The notes beneath the pieces are model-generated. The model saw nothing but the letters and a program-made list of their open reading frames with translations, was not told the DNA's origin and searched no databases. From Synechococcus sp. NB0720_010 (GTDB lineage Bacteria; Cyanobacteriota; Cyanobacteriia; PCC-6307; Cyanobiaceae), in contig NZ_CP090898.1 in the NCBI RefSeq assembly GCF_023078835.1, positions 1,118,045-1,182,044 on the forward strand: 64,000 nucleotides of DNA. The letters run 5' to 3'. The translations under genes were made by a program, and so were the position numbers. Below, in pieces: positions 20,199-27,878 of this stretch (its first letter is position 1; each line of letters begins with the position of its first letter).

Positions 20199-21184
20199 GT
20201 CACGGGTGAGATGGCATCGGCACCACTGGCTGCCAGTTCAGCCATCTGCTCACGCTCCTCCTTGGGCTTGGCGGGCTTCGTCTTGGCAAAGGCCGTGATC
20301 ACAACACCAAACATGATCACGAGCAATCCCACCACTTGATTGCTCGCCGGCCACTGCCGGTTCAACAGGGCCGCGGCCAGGACACCAATCGCAGGAGCTG
20401 GGGTCGACCAGCGACCAACACTGATCGAATCCAGCTTGCTTGAGGCATCGAACCAGAGGAACTGGGAAATCACGATGATCAGCAAGGCGTAGATCACCAT
20501 CACGAGCCAGAGCTGCCCGGCGAAGGCATCCGCGAAGTGATGCGGGCCGAAGACGATGTTGGCGATGAAAAAGAAGATCACGCTGGAGGAGGCATTGCGC
20601 ACAAACACCAAGGCCCGCAAGGAGACGTCCTGATCCAGGACCGCTTTCCCCAAGTTCGCGGAAGCGGCAAAGACCACGGTCGAAAGAAGGATCAGCCCAT
20701 CCCCCTTGTTGACCATCCAATTGGCACCAACAAGGGCCACTACCAAGATGCCGGCGATGATGAAGCTGAAGCCCAGCCACTCCCGCTTCGCGATCAACCG
20801 CCCAAACACAAGGGCCCCAGACAGGGCGTAGAGCACTGGAGCCAATCTCCCGAGCAAGATCGCGTTGGTCGATGAGGTGTATTCCAGACCGGTGTAAATC
20901 AGTGCCGAGTTCAAGGCGGCGAGGCCACCATCAAGAACCAAGCCCCAACGCACCCGCTTGGGCAGTCGTTTGAGGTCATTCCAAATGGGTGCTGGTTTAA
21001 ACCAGATCAGCACCACCAACGCCGCGCATAGGTTGCCGACGAAGAGGACATTGCAAAAGGAGATCGGGGTTTCGGCGCCCTGACTGAGGGCGGCCCCATG
21101 CATCACCAAAAAGGCAATCAGAACCGGGCGCAGGGACGCCAAGACCCTGGAGAGCAATAACTCATGGCGGGGATCGAACTGCAT
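20195..21184 (-). CDS. EamA/DMT-family transporter
   Basis: A 329-residue inner-membrane protein with about ten hydrophobic helices, the drug/metabolite transporter pattern with two EamA halves (first half NALIYTGLEYTSSTNAILLGRLAPVLYALSGALVFGRL, second half after about 170). Such proteins mostly export amino acids, metabolites or drugs. It shares one base with the preceding gene (TGATG) and 4 with the ATP-grasp/GNAT gene, so it may export that pathway's product. Confidence 0.85.
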   Translation of the reverse strand: MQFDPRHELLLSRVLASLRPVLIAFLVMHGAALSQGAETPISFCNVLFVGNLCAALVVLIWFKPAPIWNDLKRLPKRVRWGLVLDGGLAALNSALIYTGLEYTSSTNAILLGRLAPVLYALSGALVFGRLIAKREWLGFSFIIAGILVVALVGANWMVNKGDGLILLSTVVFAASANLGKAVLDQDVSLRALVFVRNASSSVIFFFIANIVFGPHHFADAFAGQLWLVMVIYALLIIVISQFLWFDASSKLDSISVGRWSTPAPAIGVLAAALLNRQWPASNQVVGLLVIMFGVVITAFAKTKPAKPKEEREQMAELAASGADAISPVT

Positions 21185-21930
21185 CAGCCCAGGCGCCGGT
21201 AGGTCAGCGGATCAGCCTTCAGCGCCATGAGGTTGTCGTACTGAATGACTTCGCCCTCGATGGCAACGGCCTGAGCCACAAGATCAAGGACGCGATCATT
21301 CACAGTGCGGCCCTCTTGATCGATCAAGACCAGATCGAGCACCTCTCCCTCGGGGTTGTGGACATGAAAAACAGCAGGAACGCCACCACTGATGCAGCGA
21401 ATGGCACAGCCCATATGGGTTTTCCCAGCGCCGGGCTTCATCACCCCTGAAAAACACTTGCTGTCGATGATTTCGCCCACCAGGGCAAAGGGGCCGAGGG
21501 AGGTTCCCTTCAGATTGGGCGCGGGCAGATCAGCGGGCTGCGGGATGGGCTGCGCACGGCGTGTGTTCATCACGCTCAAAGGCCCATGGCTGAAGAGCGA
21601 GCCCTTCAACTGCACCCACTGCCCCTGGTGCTGCATCACTGCCTCCGGTGGCCTGGTTTTTCCCGGGCCCGCCAAAAGGATGCGGGAGTAGTGCGGCTCA
21701 CCTGGTGTTTGTCCTGGGCGCGGCACCAGCACCTGCGCTCCGCCTGGACCATCCAACAACAAGCCCGAGAGCTGTTTGATCGGTTGACGGCTACCGGCGC
21801 CGTACTGGTTCTGAAGACCGGGAACCCAGAGCCCCAGCACAACCATCACGCCAAGCATCAGTGGCAGGAACCAGCCCAGAAAACGGCGATGAGCCTTGGG
21901 GAGAGGTCTGTAGTGAATGAAAAAGTCCAT
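21184..21930 (-). CDS. membrane-anchored protein with conserved cysteine motif
   Basis: A 248-residue protein with one N-terminal membrane segment at about 18-37 and the rest probably periplasmic. The key stretch at 152-185 holds Cys 159 (DSKCFSGVMKPG), Cys 175 and Cys 179 (HMGCAIRCISGG), a C-x15-C-x3-C spacing that could bind a metal or act in thiol chemistry. It starts 3 bases after the Rieske gene stop and overlaps the transporter. I recall no functional assignment for this family. It is likely a redox partner of the neighbouring membrane reductase. Confidence 0.65.
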   Translation of the reverse strand: MDFFIHYRPLPKAHRRFLGWFLPLMLGVMVVLGLWVPGLQNQYGAGSRQPIKQLSGLLLDGPGGAQVLVPRPGQTPGEPHYSRILLAGPGKTRPPEAVMQHQGQWVQLKGSLFSHGPLSVMNTRRAQPIPQPADLPAPNLKGTSLGPFALVGEIIDSKCFSGVMKPGAGKTHMGCAIRCISGGVPAVFHVHNPEGEVLDLVLIDQEGRTVNDRVLDLVAQAVAIEGEVIQYDNLMALKADPLTYRRLG

Positions 21931-21933
21931 CGT

Positions 21934-23031
21934 TCAGGCCTGCTGGGGAGGGCGGGGAGGCAGTCCGATGCGCACACGCCCCTGACGACACTCAACCGGG
22001 AATGTTGGAACGCATTCGGTAAACGGAGGAGGTGAGGCTCCGGTCTCTAAGCGGTACTCGTAGCCATGCCAAGGGCAGACGACACAGCCATTCACCACCC
22101 GACCTTCTCCGAGGGGGCCGTTTTGGTGCTGACAAACGTTGGAGAGGGCAAAGAGCTCGCTGCCCTGGCGGAACACGGCCACCCGCTCTCCCGCCAAAGC
22201 AAACACCTTGGCCCGGCCATCTGGGATCGCATCGATGGGCCCGAGATCCACCCAGCCCGTGGAATCAGGCTGCAGGGGGCGCCCATCAATCACCCATTCA
22301 CGCCAACCACTGATCAGGTGAATGGCGAGCAGCCAGACCAGACCAGCCAAAACCAGGCCTGCCAACCAGGGGGATTGGTTGGTTTGCAGGGCACCCAAGA
22401 AGACATGGCCCACCAATGCCGCATAGCCGACATAGACCGCCATGTGAATCGCCTTCCAAACCGGGGCCGTCAGATTCGTCAGCCAAAAGTCATGGCTGGT
22501 GGCGGCCATCACAAACAGAACGGCCAGGCCGATCACCCCGAGCAGCTCAAAGGGGAACAGGGCAAAGTCATTGAAATGGCCATTGCTGGTGAACAAACTC
22601 ACCAGCGGCTCACGGTTGCCGAAGTCGTTGTACCAATTCAGAGCCCCATGGAAGCTCCATGGGAACTGCGGCGCCTTCTGGCCGAGCCAACTCCAAGGCT
22701 CCCTGGGCAGATGCCACCCGTTGACATGCAAGAACCCCAATAGGAACACCATCACACCCATGTGACGGCGGTTGAACAGCAGGGTGTGAAACAGCGGATT
22801 CAACCGTGCCAAGGGCCCGATCGAGAGGGTCAGGTGCAACAGGATGTAGGCCGCACTGCCGTAGGCCCGAATTGCCGCCCCGTCGGTCTCGAGGGGAACA
22901 TTGGCGGCCGCCGCCCACCAGTGGCTGATCCCCATGAAGAGCAGGAGATAGGCACTCACACCAGCTAAGAGGACGCCGTCATAGATGAGCTTTCGGCGCG
23001 TCCATTGCACCGCGACGTAGCCATGGCTCAT
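21934..23031 (-). CDS. ferric reductase-like membrane protein with Rieske domain
   Basis: A 365-residue fusion. Residues about 15-240 contain six to seven hydrophobic helices with conserved His (LHLTLSIGPLARL, NRRHMGVMVFLLGFLHV, IHMAVYVGYAALVGHVFLG), the ferric-reductase/YedZ-type haem-binding domain. Residues about 265-360 are a Rieske [2Fe-2S] domain with ligands Cys 300 and His 302 (CQHQNG) and Cys 319 and His 322 (CPWHGYEY). It should move electrons across or along the membrane. It overlaps the preceding gene by ATGA. The electron acceptor is unknown. Confidence 0.85.
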   Translation of the reverse strand: MSHGYVAVQWTRRKLIYDGVLLAGVSAYLLLFMGISHWWAAAANVPLETDGAAIRAYGSAAYILLHLTLSIGPLARLNPLFHTLLFNRRHMGVMVFLLGFLHVNGWHLPREPWSWLGQKAPQFPWSFHGALNWYNDFGNREPLVSLFTSNGHFNDFALFPFELLGVIGLAVLFVMAATSHDFWLTNLTAPVWKAIHMAVYVGYAALVGHVFLGALQTNQSPWLAGLVLAGLVWLLAIHLISGWREWVIDGRPLQPDSTGWVDLGPIDAIPDGRAKVFALAGERVAVFRQGSELFALSNVCQHQNGPLGEGRVVNGCVVCPWHGYEYRLETGASPPPFTECVPTFPVECRQGRVRIGLPPRPPQQA

Positions 23032-23546
23032 GGCCGCTCACCTCCAGCAGACAAGGACGGCAACGCCCACGAGGCAACGATGCGCTGATCCAGCGGACTC
23101 ACCAGCAACAACAGACCTGGCTGAGGAGACCGCAGCGCACGCCCGACCACCATCGGTAAGCGGTAGCGGTGGGTCCCAGCTCCGGCGAGGGAACCCAACA
23201 GCTGAGCCTGCGACAACGACTCAGGACTCCTGTCGGTCGACGACCAATAGAGCAGTGGATCCGCCAAGTTGAGGGGTTCCTCTGCGATCAAGCGCAACTG
23301 AAGCGTCGGGTCCAACACCAGCTGACCCTTCAGCTGTGTGTCTTGGACCGGCCAATCGAAGGCAAGGAGGAGATCTCCCTCGGCTGTCGCTCCACCCAGA
23401 TCGGCCCGAGCAAACAGGGGTGCCGCCGTTGCTGTGACCGGCGGGATCTCAGGGCGCTGAACAAGTGCACTCACCGCCAGCCAAGGCAGGAGAACCCCAA
23501 GCGCTGTCATCAGCCAGCGATGGGTCTGCCGTCGACTGCTGATCAT
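23028..23546 (-). CDS. membrane-anchored protein of the redox operon
   Basis: A 172-residue protein with an uncleaved or cleaved N-terminal hydrophobic segment (WLMTALGVLLPWLAVSALV, about 12-30) and a probably periplasmic beta-rich remainder. No catalytic motif or Cys pair is visible. ATGA overlaps with both neighbours suggest an obligate partner of the Rieske/ferric-reductase protein. No function recognised. Confidence 0.65.
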   Translation of the reverse strand: MISSRRQTHRWLMTALGVLLPWLAVSALVQRPEIPPVTATAAPLFARADLGGATAEGDLLLAFDWPVQDTQLKGQLVLDPTLQLRLIAEEPLNLADPLLYWSSTDRSPESLSQAQLLGSLAGAGTHRYRLPMVVGRALRSPQPGLLLLVSPLDQRIVASWALPSLSAGGERP

Positions 23547-23809
23547 GCCCGTGCCGCCAGCCGGTGGGCATTGCGTTCAACGGCTGGCGGAGCACCAAGC
23601 CAGAGCCGTTTGATCAGCCAAGGCCATAACAAGGCCAGTCCGGGAATGATCAGGAGCCGGAAGCCAATATTTCTCCATCCCTTCGCGGAGAAATCGATGC
23701 GTTGAACGCCAAAGATGCTGATCAGGATCGCGATGACCACGCTCGTGGAGGCATAGGCCCTCAGGCCATCGACGCCGGCACGAACAAGCGGCAGGGAACC
23801 CTCAATCAC
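23543..23809 (-). CDS. small membrane protein, first gene of the redox operon
   Basis: An 88-residue protein with two hydrophobic stretches (STSVVIAILISIFGV about 22-36 and FRLLIIPGLALLWPWLIKRLWL about 50-71), ending in PPAVERNAHRLAARA. The start is GTG 23809; a shorter start cannot be excluded. It overlaps the next gene by ATGA and begins the seven-gene series. The hydrophobic C-terminal part looks like a membrane anchor. Function unknown. Confidence 0.6.
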   Translation of the reverse strand: MIEGSLPLVRAGVDGLRAYASTSVVIAILISIFGVQRIDFSAKGWRNIGFRLLIIPGLALLWPWLIKRLWLGAPPAVERNAHRLAARA

Positions 23810-23911
23810 CTGGCAGATCAGTCTTGTTCGCGAAGACTAGAGATGCTCAAACGAAGGCACCACTGCATTGACCACACGCTGAAACACCAGAGCAAGAGCA
23901 GCGCACGAAAC

Positions 23912-23938
23912 AAAAAAAGCCCCGCAAGAGCGGGGCTT
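23912..23938 (-). terminator. Rho-independent terminator of the DUF4278 gene
   Basis: On the minus strand AAGCCCCGC-TCTT-GCGGGGCTT is followed by a T-rich tail. It lies 24 bases after the small gene's stop codon and about 100 bases before the seven-gene operon, so that operon must have its own promoter in between. Confidence 0.9.
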
Positions 23939-23962
23939 AAAGGCAAATCAATCAAGCAGGAA

Positions 23963-24064
23963 TCACTTGACGTACTTGAGACCTCGGTAGTTCAGCTGAG
24001 GGTGCTTCTGGGAAACAGCCTCTTTGTTCTGCTGGTACTTCTGGCCGCGATAGGTGAGGGTCAT
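23963..24064 (-). CDS. DUF4278 small protein
   Basis: A 33-residue protein with N terminus MTLTYRGQKYQQNKEAVSQK and a second YRG-type motif in LNYRGLKYVK, matching the short cyanobacterial DUF4278 family. GAGGAA about 8 bases before the ATG is a good ribosome-binding site and a strong terminator follows. Function is unknown. A perfect NtcA-type site lies about 92 bp upstream of the start. Confidence 0.85.
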   Translation of the reverse strand: MTLTYRGQKYQQNKEAVSQKHPQLNYRGLKYVK

Positions 24065-24155
24065 GGATAGTTCCTCGGAGTCAGCCCAGGTCCCCGTTCC
24101 ATGGCCTGGATCGAACTGCGCCTCAGGCAACCAAAAGGTGCCGAGGTGAACGTTT

Positions 24156-24171
24156 TGTAGCGGTTGCTACA
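24156..24171. promoter_or_regulatory. NtcA-type binding site
   Basis: TGTAGCGGTTGCTACA matches the full NtcA consensus TGTA-N8-TACA with no mismatch, and its arms TGTAGC/GCTACA are a perfect inverted repeat. It lies 92-107 bp upstream of the DUF4278 start and in no gene. NtcA is the cyanobacterial nitrogen regulator. I could not place a convincing -10 box at the usual 22-23 bp spacing, so activity is unproven. Confidence 0.6.
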
Positions 24172-24238
24172 GCACTGTTTTAGCCGCGCGGAAACCAGCC
24201 GCGTCGTTCAGGCGATTACAAAACTCCGATTTTGCCGA

Positions 24239-24460
24239 TTAATCGCTTGGGCAGTTCTGCCGTGGGGTCAAAAAGAACAGCAAATCGCACTGAAAACGCG
24301 TGAAGTCGCTCAAGGCGTTCTCCACATCCCCCGGGTAACCCGCATCAGCCTGCGCCGAAGAGGGGAGCGGACCAATCGGCGGCGGCAGGGGCTCAGCCAC
24401 AGCCACCCCAGGCAAGGCCGAGAGGGTCGCCGCAAGAACAACAGCAGGCCAACGCGTCAT
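24239..24460 (-). CDS. small secreted protein
   Basis: A 73-residue protein with a clear signal peptide (MTRWPAVVLAATLSALPGVAVA, probable cleavage after AVA), a Pro-rich linker, and a short mature part with two Cys (FQCDLLFF, QNCPSD) that could form a disulfide. ATG 24460 was chosen over GTG 24463. No function recognised; a picocyanobacterial orphan is likely. Confidence 0.6.
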   Translation of the reverse strand: MTRWPAVVLAATLSALPGVAVAEPLPPPIGPLPSSAQADAGYPGDVENALSDFTRFQCDLLFFLTPRQNCPSD

Positions 24461-24518
24461 CACAGCACCACAGCTCTACTGACTCCATAGCCATGGCCCA
24501 AGCCAACGGCAAGGCATC

Positions 24519-24553
24519 AAAAAACCCGCCAGACCCCATGAGGATCTGGCGGG
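24519..24553 (-). terminator. Rho-independent terminator of psaI-psaL
   Basis: On the minus strand CCCGCCAGATCC-TCAT-GGGGTCTGGCGGG is followed by TTTTTT. It begins 32 bases after the psaL stop codon. Confidence 0.9.
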
Positions 24554-24585
24554 CAAAGGGTGAATCAAGGATGAGCTGGCTGGAC

Positions 24586-25077
24586 TCAGCCGACGCTCCA
24601 AACACCACCGGCGATCTTCACCAGGGGAGCCACGATGGTCGTGCCGGCGAGGAACCAGGCGAAGGCGGCACCGCCGCAACCGCCGAGCCAGAAGCCGCTA
24701 GCGAACTCGGCCCAACCCGCCTTGGTGAACAGGTCAGCAGGGGGGTTGTCGATGGTGGCGTCAGCCGGCTGCACGTTGGGGCCACGGCCAGCGGTGCCGT
24801 AGATCGAGAGGCAGACCGTCAGGATCGAGACCAGACCCACAGCAGCCAGAAGACCAGCGGTGCTGGCGTACTCGGTGGCGCGAAGCGGGCCACAGATCGC
24901 GAAGGGGCCGTAGAGGAAGAAGCCATGGGCCATGCCCACTTCCAGACCGCGACGGTTGGGAGAGAGGGCGGGGCGATAAGCAGGCAGCGCACTCAGGAAA
25001 GCGCGGCTGAAGTAGCTGCTGTTGACGGGAGTGGCCAGATTGCCGACACAGGGGTCGGCCACGGGGGTCACGGTCAT
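24586..25077 (-). CDS. psaL: photosystem I subunit XI
   Basis: Membrane subunit needed for trimer formation of photosystem I. The 163-residue protein has [44 protein letters not shown] at about 16-59 and three hydrophobic helices (about 50-70, 76-95, 122-150). It follows psaI by 43 bases on the same strand and ends at a strong terminator. Length and motifs are normal. Confidence 0.97.
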   Translation of the reverse strand: MTVTPVADPCVGNLATPVNSSYFSRAFLSALPAYRPALSPNRRGLEVGMAHGFFLYGPFAICGPLRATEYASTAGLLAAVGLVSILTVCLSIYGTAGRGPNVQPADATIDNPPADLFTKAGWAEFASGFWLGGCGGAAFAWFLAGTTIVAPLVKIAGGVWSVG

Positions 25078-25120
25078 CGGGGGAAGAACGTCAGGTGGCG
25101 CGGAATGAAGCGGCGACAGC

Positions 25121-25237
25121 TCAGTCGCGGGCTTCGATCACGTTGAACAGCAGGGCCATGGCCACAGCAGGAGCCAGGATCCCGACAAGTGGCACGAACA
25201 CCGAGGGCATCCAGGCGGCGACGAAATCTCCGGTCAT
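25121..25237 (-). CDS. psaI: photosystem I subunit VIII
   Basis: A 38-residue single-helix protein, [19 protein letters not shown] at its N terminus and [10 protein letters not shown] at its end, matching PsaI, which binds next to PsaL at the trimer interface. Translated by hand since it is very short. It is the first gene of the psaI-psaL pair. A single TTACA half-site resembling an RpaB (HLR1) element lies upstream at about 25269-25273, but the direct repeat is missing. Confidence 0.93.
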   Translation of the reverse strand: MTGDFVAAWMPSVFVPLVGILAPAVAMALLFNVIEARD

Positions 25238-25344
25238 CAGCGTGGGCCAATACAGCTACCGTTCGGCACTGTAAGGAGCCCTGCCGGAGCTGCTCTTCGG
25301 GGCCTCAAGGGGCGACATAAAAGTTCAGACCACACCCCCAGCCC

Positions 25345-25821
25345 ATGACCCAGGCACTCACCGGCATCGTCATCGCAGGCGTCCTGGCGGCCTGCTGGGT
25401 CCTTGGCCGGCCCAAGCGCAACATCCTGCGCTCCACCGATGCGTCCGGCATCGCAGCCCTGAACCGCGGGCAGATGGAGCTGGTCATCCCTTCTGACGGG
25501 AGCAACTCCAGCGATCAGGGCAGCCAGGACACGGTCGTCCTCCCCGCCGCCAGCGACCGGCGCGGCCGCCACCAACTGCTGCAACAACTGGAGCAACAGT
25601 TCCGTGCGGGGGGTGAGCAGCGCCGCACGGCCATGGCCATCTGCCAGCTCTGGTGCCACCGCGAGGCCCTGCCCCTGATTCGCCGCGGCCTGCGCGATGC
25701 CGACCAGGTGGTCGCCCAGCTCGCCGCTGAAGCCATGACCCACTTCCGTGGCCGCAGCAGCCTGCCTGTTGCCTCGCCTCAGCCGCTCAAGCTGCCGCGC
25801 AACGTCTCGCGAATGCGGTAA
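25345..25821 (+). CDS. conserved hypothetical protein with N-terminal anchor
   Basis: A 158-residue protein with an N-terminal hydrophobic segment (LTGIVIAGVLAACWVLG, about 5-21), a polar linker, then helical repeats resembling HEAT repeats (CQLWCHREALPLIRRGLRDADQVVAQLAAEAM, about 100-132). It is divergent from psaI-psaL and its end overlaps the glycosyltransferase tail to tail by 43 bases. No function recognised. Confidence 0.65.
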   Translation: MTQALTGIVIAGVLAACWVLGRPKRNILRSTDASGIAALNRGQMELVIPSDGSNSSDQGSQDTVVLPAASDRRGRHQLLQQLEQQFRAGGEQRRTAMAICQLWCHREALPLIRRGLRDADQVVAQLAAEAMTHFRGRSSLPVASPQPLKLPRNVSRMR

Positions 25822-26747
25822 ATCGGACGGCCCTGACTCTCGTGATAGGTGCGCATCTGCACCTCCGAGAGCAGACCAAAACAAAAGAGCTGCACGCCCG
25901 TGATCAGGGCCAGGACCGCCACCAGCAATAGGGGCCGGTTGCCGATCTCCGCGCCCCCCAACTTGACCATCAGCAGATAGGCGCTCAACAGCGCACCGAT
26001 GGCCATGGCGCTCAGCCCCCCGAAACCGAAGACGTACATCGGACGGGTCAAGAAGCGCTTCATGAACCAGACCGTGAACAGATCCATCAGCACCCGGAAG
26101 GTGCGATCGATCCCGTACTTGCTCTGGCCGAACTGACGGGCGTTGTGGTTCACCTTCACCTCGGCGATGCGGGCCCCTTCGATGAAGGCCAAGGCCGGCA
26201 GGAAGCGATGCAGCTCCCCGTAGAGGTTCATGTCCTCCACCAGCTCGCGGCGGTAGGCCTTGAGGGAGCAGCCGTAGTCGTGCAACCGCACCCCCGTCAC
26301 CCGAGCGATGAGGGCATTGGCGATCTTGCTGGGCAGCAGCCGGCTGACGGCATGGTCCTGGCGCTGGTGCCGCCAGCCGCTCACCAGGTCATACCCCTGC
26401 TCCAGGCGCTCCAGCAGCATCGGGATATCGGCCGGATCGTTCTGCAGGTCCCCATCCAGGGTGACGATCAAGCGCCCGCGGCTGGCGTCAAAGCCAGCCG
26501 CCATTGCAGCGGTCTGGCCGTAATTGCGGCGCAACAGAACCGCCACCAGCTCTGGGGCCCCGGCGGCCTGATGGCGCAAGACCTCGGACGTGCGATCGGA
26601 TGAGCCGTCATCCACCAGCACCAGTTCAAAGGAGCGGCCCAGGGGACGCAGGGCCAGCAGCAGCTTCTCGACGAGCAGCGGCAGGCTCTCCTCTTCGTTG
26701 AACAGAGGCACCACGATCGAGAGGTCTGGAACGCTGGCGCTGCTCAA
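25779..26747 (-). CDS. family 2 glycosyltransferase, membrane-anchored
   Basis: A 322-residue enzyme of the DPM1/GtrB type. The GT2 domain (about 8-225) has VVPLFNEEESL, VLVDDGSSDRT and VTLDGDLQNDP, with the metal/nucleotide-binding Asp residues. Two C-terminal transmembrane helices lie at about 239-261 and 272-294. Such enzymes transfer a sugar from a nucleotide donor to undecaprenyl or dolichyl phosphate at the inner membrane. The exact sugar is unknown. Confidence 0.9.
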   Translation of the reverse strand: MSSASVPDLSIVVPLFNEEESLPLLVEKLLLALRPLGRSFELVLVDDGSSDRTSEVLRHQAAGAPELVAVLLRRNYGQTAAMAAGFDASRGRLIVTLDGDLQNDPADIPMLLERLEQGYDLVSGWRHQRQDHAVSRLLPSKIANALIARVTGVRLHDYGCSLKAYRRELVEDMNLYGELHRFLPALAFIEGARIAEVKVNHNARQFGQSKYGIDRTFRVLMDLFTVWFMKRFLTRPMYVFGFGGLSAMAIGALLSAYLLMVKLGGAEIGNRPLLLVAVLALITGVQLFCFGLLSEVQMRTYHESQGRPIYRIRETLRGSLSG

Positions 26748-26798
26748 GAGGGACGGCTCAAGTTGGCTGGAACCTAGAGGAAAGCGCTCAAAAGAGGC

Positions 26799-27878
26799 TC
26801 AGCCCGGCAGCAGCCAAGCCACCCCCAGGCCCAAGTAGGTCCCGAGCAGATAGCCGAGCAAACCAATCGCCACCGAAGGCACGGCCAATTCAGCGCGGCC
26901 AATGGCGGTCGCCAGAGCCAGGGCCGTGCTGGGGCCGCCGATGGAGGCCTGGGAGGCCACCAGGGTCTCAGCCATGGGCCAGCGCAGCCAGCGGCGGAAG
27001 ATCAGAAGCAGCAACGCGGCCTGCACCAGCACCACCACAGCCGCATAGAGCAACACCGGCAAGCCCTCCCCCAGCAGGCCCGCCACCGGGGAGCTCAGGC
27101 CCATCACCGTGAAGAAGGGCTGAATCAAGAGCAAGCCAAGGCCATAGCAACCGCGACGGCTGGCGGGCGCCGGCAACTGGGCCACCAGCAGCGCGACCGT
27201 TGTGAGCACCAGGATCGAGGGGACGCCCTGCAGCACACCCGTCAGCCCCTGGCTCAACGCCAAGACGGCCAAGCCCCAAAGACCGGCCAACCACCAGGAG
27301 CGCTCCGGCTGATCGCTTGGGGCCTCATTCGCCCAGGTCGCCTCCGGGGCGGCATCCGCCCTCAGTCCAAGCCAGGTGCTGATGGCGAACCAGACCGCGA
27401 AGACCACGTAATCGGCGGCGGTCGCCAGGGTCAGCAAGGTCTCTGGGGGATTCAGCGTCCGGGCCACCGAGACGAAATTCAGGCTGCCCCCGGTGAAGGT
27501 GGCGGTGTACATCCCCGCCAGCACGTCCCAGTCCTCCCCGAGCAGGGGATGCAGCAACCAGCCCCCCAGCAGCACCCCCAAGACCGTGCTCAGGGCCGCC
27601 ACCAGAAACGGTCCGAGCAGTTGCCGGGCCTGGGGCCAGAGGCGCCGGAGATCGACCGCCAGCAAGAGCAGGCCGATCGCCAGCGAGGTCAAGGGACCAT
27701 TGACCCAAGAGGCGGCCTCGGCCTGGAGCTGCACCCCGGCCAGGTTGCTCACCAGCAGGCCGAGCAGCAGCACCACCATCGTCATGCCCAGCTGCCGGCC
27801 CCAAGCGGTGCGGCGCGCCAGCAGCCAGCCCAGGGCCGTGAGTGCGAGAACGAGAAGCAAAGACCAAACCATGGACAT
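26799..27878 (-). CDS. DUF819 family membrane protein
   Basis: A 359-residue polytopic protein with ten or more hydrophobic helices and motifs of DUF819 (YjcL-like): MYTATFTGGSLNFVSVARTL and SQASIGGPSTALALATAIGR. The family is suspected to transport or sense a small solute; no substrate is established. Starts ATG 27878, sharing bases with the stop of the NlpC/P60 gene (TGATG); ATG 27872 is also possible. Confidence 0.87.
   Translation of the reverse strand: MSMVWSLLLVLALTALGWLLARRTAWGRQLGMTMVVLLLGLLVSNLAGVQLQAEAASWVNGPLTSLAIGLLLLAVDLRRLWPQARQLLGPFLVAALSTVLGVLLGGWLLHPLLGEDWDVLAGMYTATFTGGSLNFVSVARTLNPPETLLTLATAADYVVFAVWFAISTWLGLRADAAPEATWANEAPSDQPERSWWLAGLWGLAVLALSQGLTGVLQGVPSILVLTTVALLVAQLPAPASRRGCYGLGLLLIQPFFTVMGLSSPVAGLLGEGLPVLLYAAVVVLVQAALLLLIFRRWLRWPMAETLVASQASIGGPSTALALATAIGRAELAVPSVAIGLLGYLLGTYLGLGVAWLLPG

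Noticed and set aside
25260-25290. HLR1 (RpaB) site upstream of psaI
   Set aside because: Only one TTACA half-site is present; the direct repeat needed for HLR1 is missing.
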